Positions 17,580 to 25,251 are shown, numbered from the stretch's first letter. The stretch: DNA of 64,000 nt from Nostoc sphaeroides (GCF_003443655.1 NZ_CP031941.1:1669501-1733500), one strand, 5' to 3'. The notes: generated by a model not told the origin, from the sequence alone. A program made the numbers and translations.

Positions 17580-18854
17580 TTGAAAGCATTTAATACCTTT
17601 GACGCCGAACTGCGGCGCAACCTGCTAATTTTATTTACGGCAGGTTTATTATTCTGGTCAAGCATGTCTTCGCTCTTACCAACCCTACCACTTTACATCG
17701 ATGATGTGGGCGCAAGTAAGCAAGAAATTGGGATTGTGATGGGCAGTTTCGCCATTGGCTTATTGCTATCTCGCCCGATGCTAGGACGGTTAGCCGATGA
17801 ACGTGGTCGAAAAATTGTCTTGTTGATTGGTACGATAGTAGCTACGATCGCACCCTTCGGTTACTTGGCAACCAAATCAATTGGGCTATTAATCCTGGTG
17901 CGGATTTTTCACGGCATTAGTGTTGCCGCTTTTACCACTGGCTACAGTGCCTTAGTCGCAGATTTAGCTCCCAGTGAAACTCGTGGCGAAATCATTGGTT
18001 ACATGACCTTAGCAACTCCCCTTGGTTTAGCAATTGGCCCTGCCTTGGGTGGATATTTGGAAGCTACAAGTACTTACGGGATATTATTTCTCTTCTGTGC
18101 CGAATTGGGTTTTATCGCTCTCTTGGAGATTGTACAAGTCATCAATCCGCCAGTGCAGACACAACAGCAAACAGAGGGAAATGATGTCTACGACGGGCTA
18201 CGCCTACCTAACTTTTGGCAAATTTTGGGCAGTCCACGGGTAAAAGTTCCAACGATAGTTATGTTGTTGGTTGGTTTATCTATCGGTGCTGTACATACCT
18301 TTGTGTCGTTATTCCTCAAATCCACTGATGTGGACTTCAATGGCGGACTGTTTTTTACAGCTTCGGCAATTTCTAGTTTTAGTATCAGAGTATTTGCAGG
18401 TAAGGCGAGCGATCGCTTTGGTCGTGGTTTGTTTATCACCTTTGGTATTTTTTGCTACGTTTTAGCCTTAATACTGCTGTGGCAGGCTCACAGCGTGATG
18501 TTTTTCTTACTAGCTGCGATCGCTGAAGGTGCTGGTGGTGGTACACTCATCTCGATGATGGTCACGATGATGGCAGATCGGTCAATACCGCAAGAACGGG
18601 GGCAAGTTTTTGCTATATGTATAGCTGGGCTTGATATGGGAATTGCGATCGCTGCTCCGATTCTGGGTATCATCGCCGAACGGGTAGGCTACCGCGATAT
18701 GTTTGGCTACGGTGCTGCGATCACTTCTATTGCACTTGTCCTTTTCCTCACCCAGTCGAGCAAAAACCTATCCAACTCCCTGCGCTTTGCACTAGGTCTA
18801 GCTCCAGATGACTACGCCTTGAAAAACTTAAAACTTAGGAGCGAGGAACTTTAA
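17580..18854 (+). CDS. MFS transporter, multidrug/tetracycline-resistance type
   Basis: A 424-aa protein with about 12 hydrophobic helices. The loop 2-3 motif is present as GRLADERGRK (about residues 61-70), and its second-half copy as GKASDRFGRG. These mark a proton-coupled major facilitator drug exporter of the TCR/Bcr type; the substrate is unknown. The frame opens with TTG at 17580, giving MKAFNTFDAELRRNLLILF, a sensible cytoplasmic N-terminus; the next Met is already inside TM1, so TTG is preferred. The central loop between helices 6 and 7 contains a dispersed palindromic repeat (18183-18207). Confidence 0.88.
   Translation: MKAFNTFDAELRRNLLILFTAGLLFWSSMSSLLPTLPLYIDDVGASKQEIGIVMGSFAIGLLLSRPMLGRLADERGRKIVLLIGTIVATIAPFGYLATKSIGLLILVRIFHGISVAAFTTGYSALVADLAPSETRGEIIGYMTLATPLGLAIGPALGGYLEATSTYGILFLFCAELGFIALLEIVQVINPPVQTQQQTEGNDVYDGLRLPNFWQILGSPRVKVPTIVMLLVGLSIGAVHTFVSLFLKSTDVDFNGGLFFTASAISSFSIRVFAGKASDRFGRGLFITFGIFCYVLALILLWQAHSVMFFLLAAIAEGAGGGTLISMMVTMMADRSIPQERGQVFAICIAGLDMGIAIAAPILGIIAERVGYRDMFGYGAAITSIALVLFLTQSSKNLSNSLRFALGLAPDDYALKNLKLRSEEL
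18183..18207. repeat. Dispersed palindromic repeat inside the MFS gene
   Basis: Contains CGACGGGCTACGCCTAC, identical over 25 bases to 52979-53003 inside a histidine kinase gene but read in a different frame. Here it encodes NDVYDGLRL of the cytoplasmic loop. Confidence 0.8.
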
Positions 18855-18892
18855 CTCCTCACTCCTAACTTTCAACTCTTAACTTTTAAAAA

Positions 18893-18966
18893 CGGGCGAG
18901 GAGGGATTCGAACCCCCGACACCGTGGTCCGTAGCCACGTGCTCTAGTCCACTGAGCTACACGCCC
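18893..18966 (-). tRNA. tRNA-Arg (anticodon ACG)
   Basis: On the minus strand: acceptor GGGCGTG/CTCGCCC (one T-T mismatch), D-stem GCTC/GAGC, anticodon stem CGTGG/CCACG around CTACGGA (anticodon ACG), T-stem GGGGG/CCCTC-type with loop TTCGAAT, discriminator G. No encoded CCA. ACG is expected to be deaminated to ICG to read CGU/CGC/CGA. Confidence 0.92.
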
Positions 18967-18979
18967 TCACCGACAATCT

Positions 18980-19510
18980 ATGTTAACACGTTCTAACCAA
19001 ATGGCGCAAGATAATTTTCCATCTAATTTTGCCAACTTAACCCATCTAGATCGCCAAGGGCAGGCGCAGATGGTAGATGTGTCTGATAAAGCACCTACCA
19101 TCCGTCAAGCAGTAGCCGCAGCCAATGTGCGGATGCTGCCAGCCACCTTCGCTGCCATTCAAGCCGGAAATGTCCCAAAAGGGGATGTGTTGGCAACTGC
19201 AAGATTGGCTGGGATTATGGCAGCCAAGCAAACAGCCAATTTAATTCCTCTGTGTCATCCGTTGCCTTTACAAAAAATCGCAGTCGAAATTATACCCGAT
19301 CCCCAACTACCTGGTTATCAAATTCAAGCCACAGTCAAAACTAAAGCTGAAACTGGTGTCGAGATGGAAGCCCTAACTGCCGTTTCTGTGGCTGCCCTGA
19401 CTTTATACGATATGGCAAAAGCCTTAGAAAAGTCGATTCAAATTGAATCAATTCGTTTAATTAGTAAGAGTGGCGGTAAATCAGCAGATTATTCCTCACC
19501 AGAGCAATAA
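18980..19510 (+). CDS. moaC: Cyclic pyranopterin monophosphate synthase (molybdenum cofactor biosynthesis)
   Basis: A 176-aa protein matching MoaC throughout: [18 protein letters not shown], the [19 protein letters not shown] segment, the substrate-site [10 protein letters not shown] and [20 protein letters not shown]. It converts 3',8-cyclo-7,8-dihydro-GTP to cPMP after MoaA. It acts as a cytoplasmic oligomer. ATG 18980 is used here; ATG 19001 ([16 protein letters not shown]) would also give a full domain and may be the true start. It begins 14 bp beyond the opposed tRNA-Arg. No other moa gene is nearby. Confidence 0.94.
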   Translation: MLTRSNQMAQDNFPSNFANLTHLDRQGQAQMVDVSDKAPTIRQAVAAANVRMLPATFAAIQAGNVPKGDVLATARLAGIMAAKQTANLIPLCHPLPLQKIAVEIIPDPQLPGYQIQATVKTKAETGVEMEALTAVSVAALTLYDMAKALEKSIQIESIRLISKSGGKSADYSSPEQ

Positions 19511-19521
19511 GCCTAAAAAAG

Positions 19522-19776
19522 TTAAATTTCTTTATTTCCACCAATAGCCAGTTGCTTTTTGCTGTGTTTCAACTGTTTCCAAAGCCCCCTAATTTGCTCG
19601 TAGGCTTCTTCTGGAGACAGCTTTCCACCTGTTTCTAGGCAAGTGATGTAACTAATTTTTTGGGCAAATTCTTGGAGGTTGGCATTAAATGCTAAGGTTT
19701 CTGGCTGGAAATTACCATAATATCGGCTACGAGGGTAAAGAAAGCTATTTTTGTCTTGCGAATTAAACTGTGTCAT
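19522..19776 (-). CDS. Small conserved hypothetical protein (DUF7219-like)
   Basis: An 84-aa soluble protein (MTQFNSQDKNSFLYPRSRYY...). It has a SRYYGNF motif and a helical second half with LSPEEAYEQIRGLWKQLKHS. I associate this with a small family of unknown function widespread in filamentous cyanobacteria (possibly DUF7219), without a search. It is convergent with moaC, with 11 bp between the stops. Confidence 0.65.
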   Translation of the reverse strand: MTQFNSQDKNSFLYPRSRYYGNFQPETLAFNANLQEFAQKISYITCLETGGKLSPEEAYEQIRGLWKQLKHSKKQLAIGGNKEI

Positions 19777-20076
19777 TAGTTTGTTGTCTGTAATTTTTTA
19801 TTAAGAGTTCTAGTCTTGATTTTTTCTACGTGTAATTACACACTATAAAATTTCAATTCCAGAATAAGTTCATATTGTAATTAAAAATATATTTATATGG
19901 CTACTGTAAGAAGACAGAAATCATTATCCAGTTGAAAAAAGTTACAAAGTTTAGTTTGGAGGATTTATCCTTTTGTCCCATCTGGGCATAGGTAACAGCA
20001 ACTATAGCCAATGTTCTGGCTTTAATTGACTGACCTTCACTTGGGTTATATACAGCAGCGCTCTAATCAAATATAC

Positions 20077-20252
20077 GTAGAGACGTAGCACTGCTACCAA
20101 TACTGCGTAGGTTTTGAATATTTGTAGGTTGGGTTGAGGCAATGCGTTACCCAACAAATCCCGCAAAATGTTGGGTTTCGTTCCTCAACCCAACCTACAT
20201 ATTTTTATTTTTTAGGCTTAACCGAGCAGTATTGGCACTGCTACGTCTCTAC
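20077..20252. repeat. Palindromic repeat interrupted by a MITE
   Basis: GTAGAGACGTAGCA at 20077-20090 and its exact complement TGCTACGTCTCTAC at 20239-20252 flank the type B element at 20098-20234. This reads as one dispersed palindrome with another element inserted in its loop. It lies in the gene-free stretch 19777-20424. Confidence 0.75.
20098..20234. repeat. MITE-like element, type B (copy 2)
   Basis: From CAATACTGCGTAGG to GCTTAACCGAGCAGTATTG. The interior repeats the TGTAGGTTGGGTTGAGG hairpin of 8395-8530 in reverse orientation, including an identical CCTAAAAAATAAAAATATG stretch read on the other strand. Confidence 0.82.
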
Positions 20253-20311
20253 AAGGTTTTGGGTTTTATATATGTACTTCATTTACCTGAAATCTGCTGT
20301 ATCATCACTCC

Positions 20312-20402
20312 CAATACGGTTCGGATAAGATCCCCCGCCTGCGGCGATCCCCGATAAATTGGGGGATCTTCGGGGGACAAACATGTTAACCGAACCGTAT
20401 TG
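20312..20402. repeat. MITE-like element, type C
   Basis: A 91-bp element with ends CAATACGGTTCGGATAAG and GTTAACCGAACCGTATTG, the same termini as type A but with a different interior hairpin (GATCCCCCGCC...; ATCCCCCGATAAATTGGGGGAT-like). Confidence 0.78.
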
Positions 20403-20424
20403 TTGCGATCGCTATATGTAAAGC

Positions 20425-22971
20425 TCAAAACACGATAATCGCCCACATACTAACTGCTAAAGCGATCGCTGCTAGGTGTTGCGGCATGAGCGATAGCTTC
20501 GCTAACCCCTTCGGTGTACGCAATGGTCGCTTGGCAATCTTTTGCGTTAATAATATAGTCATTAACACTGAGAACATTATCGTTGCACCTTGCAAAAAGG
20601 CAATCACAGCCGGGTGAGCAACCAATATTGGCAATTGTTCACCACTCAGACCGAGAGTAGCAAAGGTTACGGGTAAAATCCGTCCGCCTTCGCCTAAGCC
20701 CAAACGCAGATAGTGAGCCAAGTTTCCCCCCAACACTAATGGTAGGTAGCCATAAGCAAGTTCTACAAATGATCGAGACTTACGCTTGTTGAACACTTGC
20801 AGCAAGCCATAAGCCCCAAAGGTAAAAATCGCTGGGATAATTAACACTAGCAGCGATAATCCCAAGTGCTGCCAAAACTGAGTTAAATCCAGTTGTAACC
20901 CTAACCAAGATTGCAATTCTGGCAAGCGATGTAGATATATCCCACCTAATAGCAAAAACAATAATGCTACTTCATAGGTGCGGGGTACATGAGTTGTCCA
21001 CAGTTCAATACCAGGGGGACGCAAGTTAAACTCAACGGAACGATGGGGACAGGCTTTCAAACAAGTCATGCAGAGTACACAATCTCTGTTATCTTCCAAT
21101 TGTGCTGGATGGGAGTATAAAGGACATCCATTAGTTTCCATACCTTCGCCCTTTTGTGGCCCACCTTTATAGCACTGATACGTGGTGCAACTGGCAGAAC
21201 AAATACCTTGCTGGGCGCGAAGTTCCGTCATTGAGAGTTTGGCAAATAAACCATTCATCCCGCCGATGGGACAGAGATAACGACACCAAAATCGCCGCTC
21301 AAAAAGAGCCGAGAAAATCATCGCCCCAGCCGTAATTAACAGCAGCAAACAAGCGCTGAGGTAGGCGGTATTTTCTAAATGCCAGAGTTCTTCCCATAAA
21401 AAAATTAGGGTGAACAAACCAAACATGAACCATCCGCCCCATTTCTCAGCTTGCTGTCTCGGCCAGCGCTTGAGTTGTCGAGGCCATAGCCACAGAGATA
21501 ACTTTTGGGTAATTTCCCCGTAAATCATGAAGGGACAAACAGAACACCAGATACGTCCTAAAAAGGGAAAGAGAAATAAGAAGAAAGGCCACCACCAAGC
21601 CCAAAATAGATTTAATACGAAATTGCGATCGCGGGTTTGTGGCCCAATAAATAAGACTGCAACAATAATCGCAAAAGCCGTTGCAGTAAAACCATAGTTA
21701 ATGCGATCGGGCCACCAGGGACTCCGTAAAAACTGCCGCAAACTAGGATAGGCATTTAACAGATTCACCCGAAATCGTTTTTTCTTCGTTTCGGCTGGCC
21801 AGAAAATTTCTTCTGTTAATTCATTAGCACCCTCCGCTTGCACGATCGCTCTTTCTACCAGATTTTTTAATTCCTTGAGATTGCCAGGAAAATCATAAGA
21901 CTGGAGGCGACGCAAAGCTTCTGGGGTGATGTGCGGTTTCGGAACGCCTCTAGCTCGAACGTAGAGACTAGTATAATATTCAACCTGTGCCTGAATATCA
22001 GCTTTCCGCACCCGTAGCGGTGGTACTTTAATAATGTGACCAACAGAACGTTCAATTGTCGGCTGAGTTTTTTCGGAAACAATCAGAATTCTGGCTTTAC
22101 TGGGACGAGGTTCAACTGCTGCTTCTCCTGAACGGCTGACGGGGGTATATGTGCCAGTTTTGAGCAACTGCGTCACGGCAGGTAATAATTCTTCGGGCAA
22201 TTCTTGGATATTGTTAAGAACTAAAGTACCTTCTCCCAACCATTCCAACAATCCTGGTTTACCGCCAGCCCGACCGAATAAATCTGCACCGCTAGTTTGC
22301 AGAATCCCGCAATTTACTTTAATAATTGGTTCTCGTCGTTTTGGAGAACCAAAGTGGATAAGGGCTGCTATATTGTCCTTTTCTAACCCTGGTTCTCCAA
22401 AAATATCCACAGATTTGCGGTCAGCCGCCGATAAACGAATTTGCTCGCGCAGCCTCACCGCATAACGACTTGTACCGACAATTCCGCGTTGCGCTTTGGT
22501 AACTAAATATGGTCGCAAAGCTACGGAACGTTCTTGTTCATAGCCAAGTGCAGATGTTACCTGAGCTAGTTCTTGAGCCAATTGGCGGGAAAAAGCCTGA
22601 GCAATTTCGGGGTATTGGGTAGCTAATTCATGGAATTTATCACCAGGGACAACCCACAAATGACAATCTGTCACCGTAGTAATTGTGAATGGAGTTAATT
22701 CATCCAACAATAATTCTTTAAGTTCAATCACTGCACCGGGGAGGAATCCACAAGCTAAGGCTGGGTTGGTTTGATTGGTGGTATTGCTTTCGAGTTGACC
22801 TTCTACAAGAATATAAAGGGCTTCTGGAGGAGTGCCTTCGCTAACTAAGTCAGTTTCGGCACTCACTACTTGTTCTTCAATTACTTGTGCGATCGCATTT
22901 AACACCTCAGATGAGAGAATTCCTAAAGACGTGCGTTCTTTTAGCCATGTAACCGTTTCTGGAGATGTCAT
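20425..22971 (-). CDS. cNMP-binding / degenerate sigma54-type AAA+ / membrane NapH-like 4Fe-4S fusion protein
   Basis: An 848-aa protein. Residues about 15-135 form a CRP-type cyclic-nucleotide-binding domain (LVSEGTPPEALYILVEGQLES). About 165-385 resembles the AAA+ domain of sigma54 activators (LRVRKADIQ, FPGNLKELKNLVERA), but Walker A reads GEPGLEKD, Walker B reads LVLNNIQELP, and the GAFTGA loop is missing. From about 425 on come several transmembrane helices with NapH/NosR-like cysteines (WCSVCP about 475-480, WCRYLCP about 562-568) and a CxxCxxCxxxCP cluster (about 631-642). No HTH follows. It is presumably a membrane redox protein gated by a ligand- or redox-sensing regulatory head; the role is unknown. 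Confidence 0.85.
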   Translation of the reverse strand: MTSPETVTWLKERTSLGILSSEVLNAIAQVIEEQVVSAETDLVSEGTPPEALYILVEGQLESNTTNQTNPALACGFLPGAVIELKELLLDELTPFTITTVTDCHLWVVPGDKFHELATQYPEIAQAFSRQLAQELAQVTSALGYEQERSVALRPYLVTKAQRGIVGTSRYAVRLREQIRLSAADRKSVDIFGEPGLEKDNIAALIHFGSPKRREPIIKVNCGILQTSGADLFGRAGGKPGLLEWLGEGTLVLNNIQELPEELLPAVTQLLKTGTYTPVSRSGEAAVEPRPSKARILIVSEKTQPTIERSVGHIIKVPPLRVRKADIQAQVEYYTSLYVRARGVPKPHITPEALRRLQSYDFPGNLKELKNLVERAIVQAEGANELTEEIFWPAETKKKRFRVNLLNAYPSLRQFLRSPWWPDRINYGFTATAFAIIVAVLFIGPQTRDRNFVLNLFWAWWWPFFLFLFPFLGRIWCSVCPFMIYGEITQKLSLWLWPRQLKRWPRQQAEKWGGWFMFGLFTLIFLWEELWHLENTAYLSACLLLLITAGAMIFSALFERRFWCRYLCPIGGMNGLFAKLSMTELRAQQGICSASCTTYQCYKGGPQKGEGMETNGCPLYSHPAQLEDNRDCVLCMTCLKACPHRSVEFNLRPPGIELWTTHVPRTYEVALLFLLLGGIYLHRLPELQSWLGLQLDLTQFWQHLGLSLLVLIIPAIFTFGAYGLLQVFNKRKSRSFVELAYGYLPLVLGGNLAHYLRLGLGEGGRILPVTFATLGLSGEQLPILVAHPAVIAFLQGATIMFSVLMTILLTQKIAKRPLRTPKGLAKLSLMPQHLAAIALAVSMWAIIVF
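20490..20521. repeat. Dispersed repeat inside the 3' end of the fusion gene
   Basis: A 32-base stretch beginning GCGATAGCTTCGCTAACCCC. It encodes the TPKGLAKLS segment just before the last transmembrane helix and looks like an inserted dispersed repeat of the kind scattered in Nostoc genomes. Confidence 0.55.
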
Positions 22972-23132
22972 ATTAATTTCTCCGTGTAGGCTGTTATGTA
23001 TAACCAGAATTATCCTTGAAAGGGTATGTCAAAATATCTGTATTCAGTTGTTGTGTATTAATACACAATGTGCAATGTTTGTTCTTGCTATTAAGCTAAA
23101 AACTTTTGCATTACACTCGTATTCAGCGTAAA

Positions 23133-23153
23133 CTAAATTTGATGCAAATTTAG
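23133..23153. promoter_or_regulatory. Candidate autoregulatory operator of the Phd/YefM antitoxin
   Basis: CTAAATTT, five spacer bases, AAATTTAG: a perfect palindrome 34 bp before the antitoxin ATG, with another CTAAATTT at 23163. Phd/YefM antitoxins typically bind such palindromes upstream of their own operon. Confidence 0.55.
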
Positions 23154-23187
23154 TGACGTTTCCTAAATTTTATGCATAGGAGGTTTC

Positions 23188-23442
23188 ATGTTGAATATCA
23201 GTAAGGGTATTAATTCCCTTTCAAACTTTAAGCGGAACACCACAGAATTTATGGAACAGCTACGGGAGACTGGACAGCCGATAGTGCTGACCGTTAATGG
23301 TAAAGCTGAACTTGTTGTGCAGGATGTAGAATCGTACCAGAAACTTCTAGAGCTTGTTGAAAGGGTTGAGACCATTGAGGCGGTTAAGATGGCACTTGAA
23401 GAGATGAAAGCAGGAAAAGGGGAGCCTGCTCATGTAGAATAA
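23188..23442 (+). CDS. Phd/YefM-family antitoxin
   Basis: An 84-aa protein with the typical N-terminal DNA-binding fold: ISKGINSLSNFKRNTTEFMEQLRETGQPIVLTVNG followed by AELVVQDVESYQKLLELVE. The C-terminal helix (VKMALEEMKAGKGEPAHVE) should wrap the toxin. AGGAGG four bases before ATG is a strong ribosome site. The cognate RelE/ParE-type toxin gene that should follow is destroyed: only its 3' end survives at 24040-24144, beyond a TnpB relic. The antitoxin itself looks intact and may be an orphan. Confidence 0.9.
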   Translation: MLNISKGINSLSNFKRNTTEFMEQLRETGQPIVLTVNGKAELVVQDVESYQKLLELVERVETIEAVKMALEEMKAGKGEPAHVE

Positions 23443-23464
23443 TCTTGTTCGGCAAATCAATAAT

Positions 23465-24010
23465 ATGCCTCAAGTAGAAAAGCACATAATCAAAGAAGGA
23501 CATGAATGGTTTGATTATTGCAGTGACATAAGCACTATTTCACGTCTTCTTTACAACGCGGCTCAATTCACCCAACGTCAAGGTTTTTTCTACGGGTGGG
23601 GAACTCAAACACAAGCTAGTTTAGACACATTATTTAAACAAAACGAGAACTACAAAGCCTTACCAGCCAAAGTAGCGCAACTTGTTTTAAAGCAGAATGC
23701 AGACGCTTGGATCGCTTACTACAAGGCATCTTTTATTGATTGGGACATTATCCCAACATACCAACCTAACAATAAGGTAAAGCACGTATTCTCAGGAAGG
23801 CGTGTAAAACGTGCGTGGTACGTGAGTAAAAATGGTTTGAAGATTCATGCCGATGTCCAGGCAGGGTACAACATCGGCAGAAAAAGTAATCCTGAAGGGT
23901 TTGATTGTCTCAAATCTATTCTAAGGGATAGGGGATGTCTGGTAGTACATCCAAGGCGGATAACTCCACTATTCAAGCGTGTCCATGCTAAAAGTAGAGT
24001 TGGCTTTTAG
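23465..24010 (+). pseudogene. TnpB (IS200/IS605-type OrfB) with a large internal deletion
   Basis: A 181-aa ORF. The first ~88 residues (ISRLLYNAAQFTQRQ..., LPAKVAQLVLKQNADAWIAYYKA) match the N-terminus of TnpB. The last ~75 (GRRVKRAWYVSKNGLKIHADVQAGYNIGR...; VVHPRRITPLF) match its C-terminus. The ~200 central residues with most of the RuvC-like catalytic core and zinc finger of a normal ~400-aa TnpB are missing, although the frame stays open. No tnpA is adjacent, so it resembles an IS1341-type, TnpB-only element. It sits inside the toxin gene of a TA locus. It cannot be a working RuvC nuclease. Confidence 0.82.
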
Positions 24011-24039
24011 CTGAATCGCATAAGTCTGACTATATTTGA

Positions 24040-24144
24040 CTATGCAATTTGGAACTATACCGAATTCTTTTTACCATTCAAGACGAAACCGTTGTAGTGC
24101 TTCGTGTACTTCACAGCGCACGAGATATGAATGCAGAGTTATAG
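24040..24144 (+). pseudogene. 3' remnant of a RelE/ParE-type toxin gene
   Basis: In the frame ending TAG at 24142-24144 the sequence reads LYRILFTIQDETVVVLRVLHS and then ARDMNAEL, the typical C-terminal end of a RelE/ParE toxin. An in-frame stop lies just upstream and the N-terminal two thirds are missing. With the antitoxin at 23188-23442 this shows that the TnpB element replaced or split the toxin gene. Confidence 0.8.
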
Positions 24145-24168
24145 CGAAACCATTAAGGGAAAGGAATT

Positions 24169-24804
24169 ATGGCATTATATCTAGACTCAGCGATCGCATC
24201 GGAAGCTGAAGTTGTTAAACTTTGGGGATGGGTGAAGGGCATTACCACAAATCCCACGCTGTTGTCTCAAAGCGATACCCCACCAGAAACCACGCTCAAA
24301 AAATTGGTTACCTTGACAAATGGGCCGTTATACTATCAACTTGTGGCATCTGATAAAGCCGGGATGCTAGCTGAAGGTAGAAAAGCTTTTGAGATTATTG
24401 GTTCACAAACAATTTTGAAGATTCCCGCAACACCGTTAGGTTTTGAAGTGGTGGCGAGTCTATCACCAGAAATTACCTGTTCAGTGACAGCGATTTACAG
24501 TGCAGCACAGGCAGCAGTAGCACGAGAAGCAGGAGCTAAAATTGCCATAGCTTATGTAAATCGAGCTACGCGGTTGTTAGGTGATGGTATTGCTTTGGTG
24601 CGGGATATGGCTAGCGTACTCAAAGGCAGTGATACAGAAATCTTGGCAGCTAGTATCAAATCTCCAGAAGAAGCAGCCGCTTCATTGCAAGCGGGGGCAG
24701 ATCATTTGACTTTACCATTGGCAATGTTGCAAGCGATCGCAACTCACGAATTTTCACAGAAAACTGTTGAAGAATTCGCTAAAGGAGGTATTGGTTTAAG
24801 ATAA
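24169..24804 (+). CDS. fsa: Fructose-6-phosphate aldolase / small transaldolase family
   Basis: A 211-aa protein of the short transaldolase (TalC/FSA) subfamily. It starts MALYLDSAIASEAEVVKLWGW and then has the GITTNPTLL strand. The Schiff-base Lys is in ILKIPATPLGFEV. CSVTAIYSAAQAAVAREAGA, AYVNRATRL and AASIKSPEEAAASLQAGADHLTLP complete the barrel. The reaction is reversible aldol chemistry on fructose-6-phosphate or transaldolase exchange; family members differ and the choice cannot be made by eye. An AAGGAA lies just before the ATG. It stands 24 bp after the toxin remnant but is unlikely to be functionally related. Confidence 0.9.
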   Translation: MALYLDSAIASEAEVVKLWGWVKGITTNPTLLSQSDTPPETTLKKLVTLTNGPLYYQLVASDKAGMLAEGRKAFEIIGSQTILKIPATPLGFEVVASLSPEITCSVTAIYSAAQAAVAREAGAKIAIAYVNRATRLLGDGIALVRDMASVLKGSDTEILAASIKSPEEAAASLQAGADHLTLPLAMLQAIATHEFSQKTVEEFAKGGIGLR

Positions 24805-24868
24805 TTCGTAATTCGTAATGACGCTCGAATACTCGCTAACGCTGCGCTAACGTAATTCGTAATTAAAT

Positions 24869-24961
24869 ATGAGTTTGTCAGATATTCCTAATCTTTGGGT
24901 TCCTTTAGCACTTTTAGGTTTGATTATTGTCGCTGCTGTATTTTTCAGCCGCAGCAGTTGA
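24869..24961 (+). CDS. Candidate 30-aa single-span membrane peptide
   Basis: The ORF reads MSLSDIPNLWVPLALLGLII followed by VAAVFFSRSS and a TGA stop: one hydrophobic helix with a short polar tail. This is the shape of tiny subunits of photosynthetic or respiratory complexes, but I cannot match it to a named subunit. No clear Shine-Dalgarno site precedes it, and a dispersed repeat (CGTAATTCGTAATT) lies immediately upstream. Real but unidentified, or chance; moderate doubt. Confidence 0.45.
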   Translation: MSLSDIPNLWVPLALLGLIIVAAVFFSRSS

Positions 24962-25002
24962 GATTTAACTAGCTTAACCAGACACACAGATTAGAGTAAT
25001 AT

Positions 25003-25136
25003 CAATACGGTTCGGTTAAGCCAAAAGACGCGATAAATCCCCGTCTGTACAATAATTAATCCTTTGTAGAGACGGCGATTTATCGCGTCTTTGTGATTTA
25101 GAATTTTCATCAAAAAACCCTAACGGAACCGTATTG
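25003..25136. repeat. MITE-like element, type A (copy 2)
   Basis: A 134-bp element from CAATACGGTTCGGTTAAG to AACGGAACCGTATTG, matching 1125-1258 in reverse orientation. It is flanked on both sides by AGAGTAATAT (24993-25002 and 25137-25146), a possible target duplication. It occupies the gene-free stretch before the next gene. Confidence 0.82.
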
Positions 25137-25251
25137 AGAGTAATATAACAACGGTGGTATCATTGCATCAACATGATACCGTAATTTTGTCTAGATATAG
25201 AATTCTATCGCCCTGCCAACGGTAGATAATTTCTGAAAGGAGTTTGCTGCA

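Noticed and set aside
20134..20357. Two ORFs of 64 and 71 aa
   Set aside because: Encoded by the type B and type C MITEs.
20425..22971. Working sigma54 transcription activator
   Set aside because: Walker A and B are altered, GAFTGA and a DNA-binding HTH are missing, and the C-terminus is a membrane iron-sulfur module.
23465..24010. Functional RNA-guided TnpB nuclease
   Set aside because: Roughly 200 central residues with most of the RuvC-like core and zinc finger are missing.
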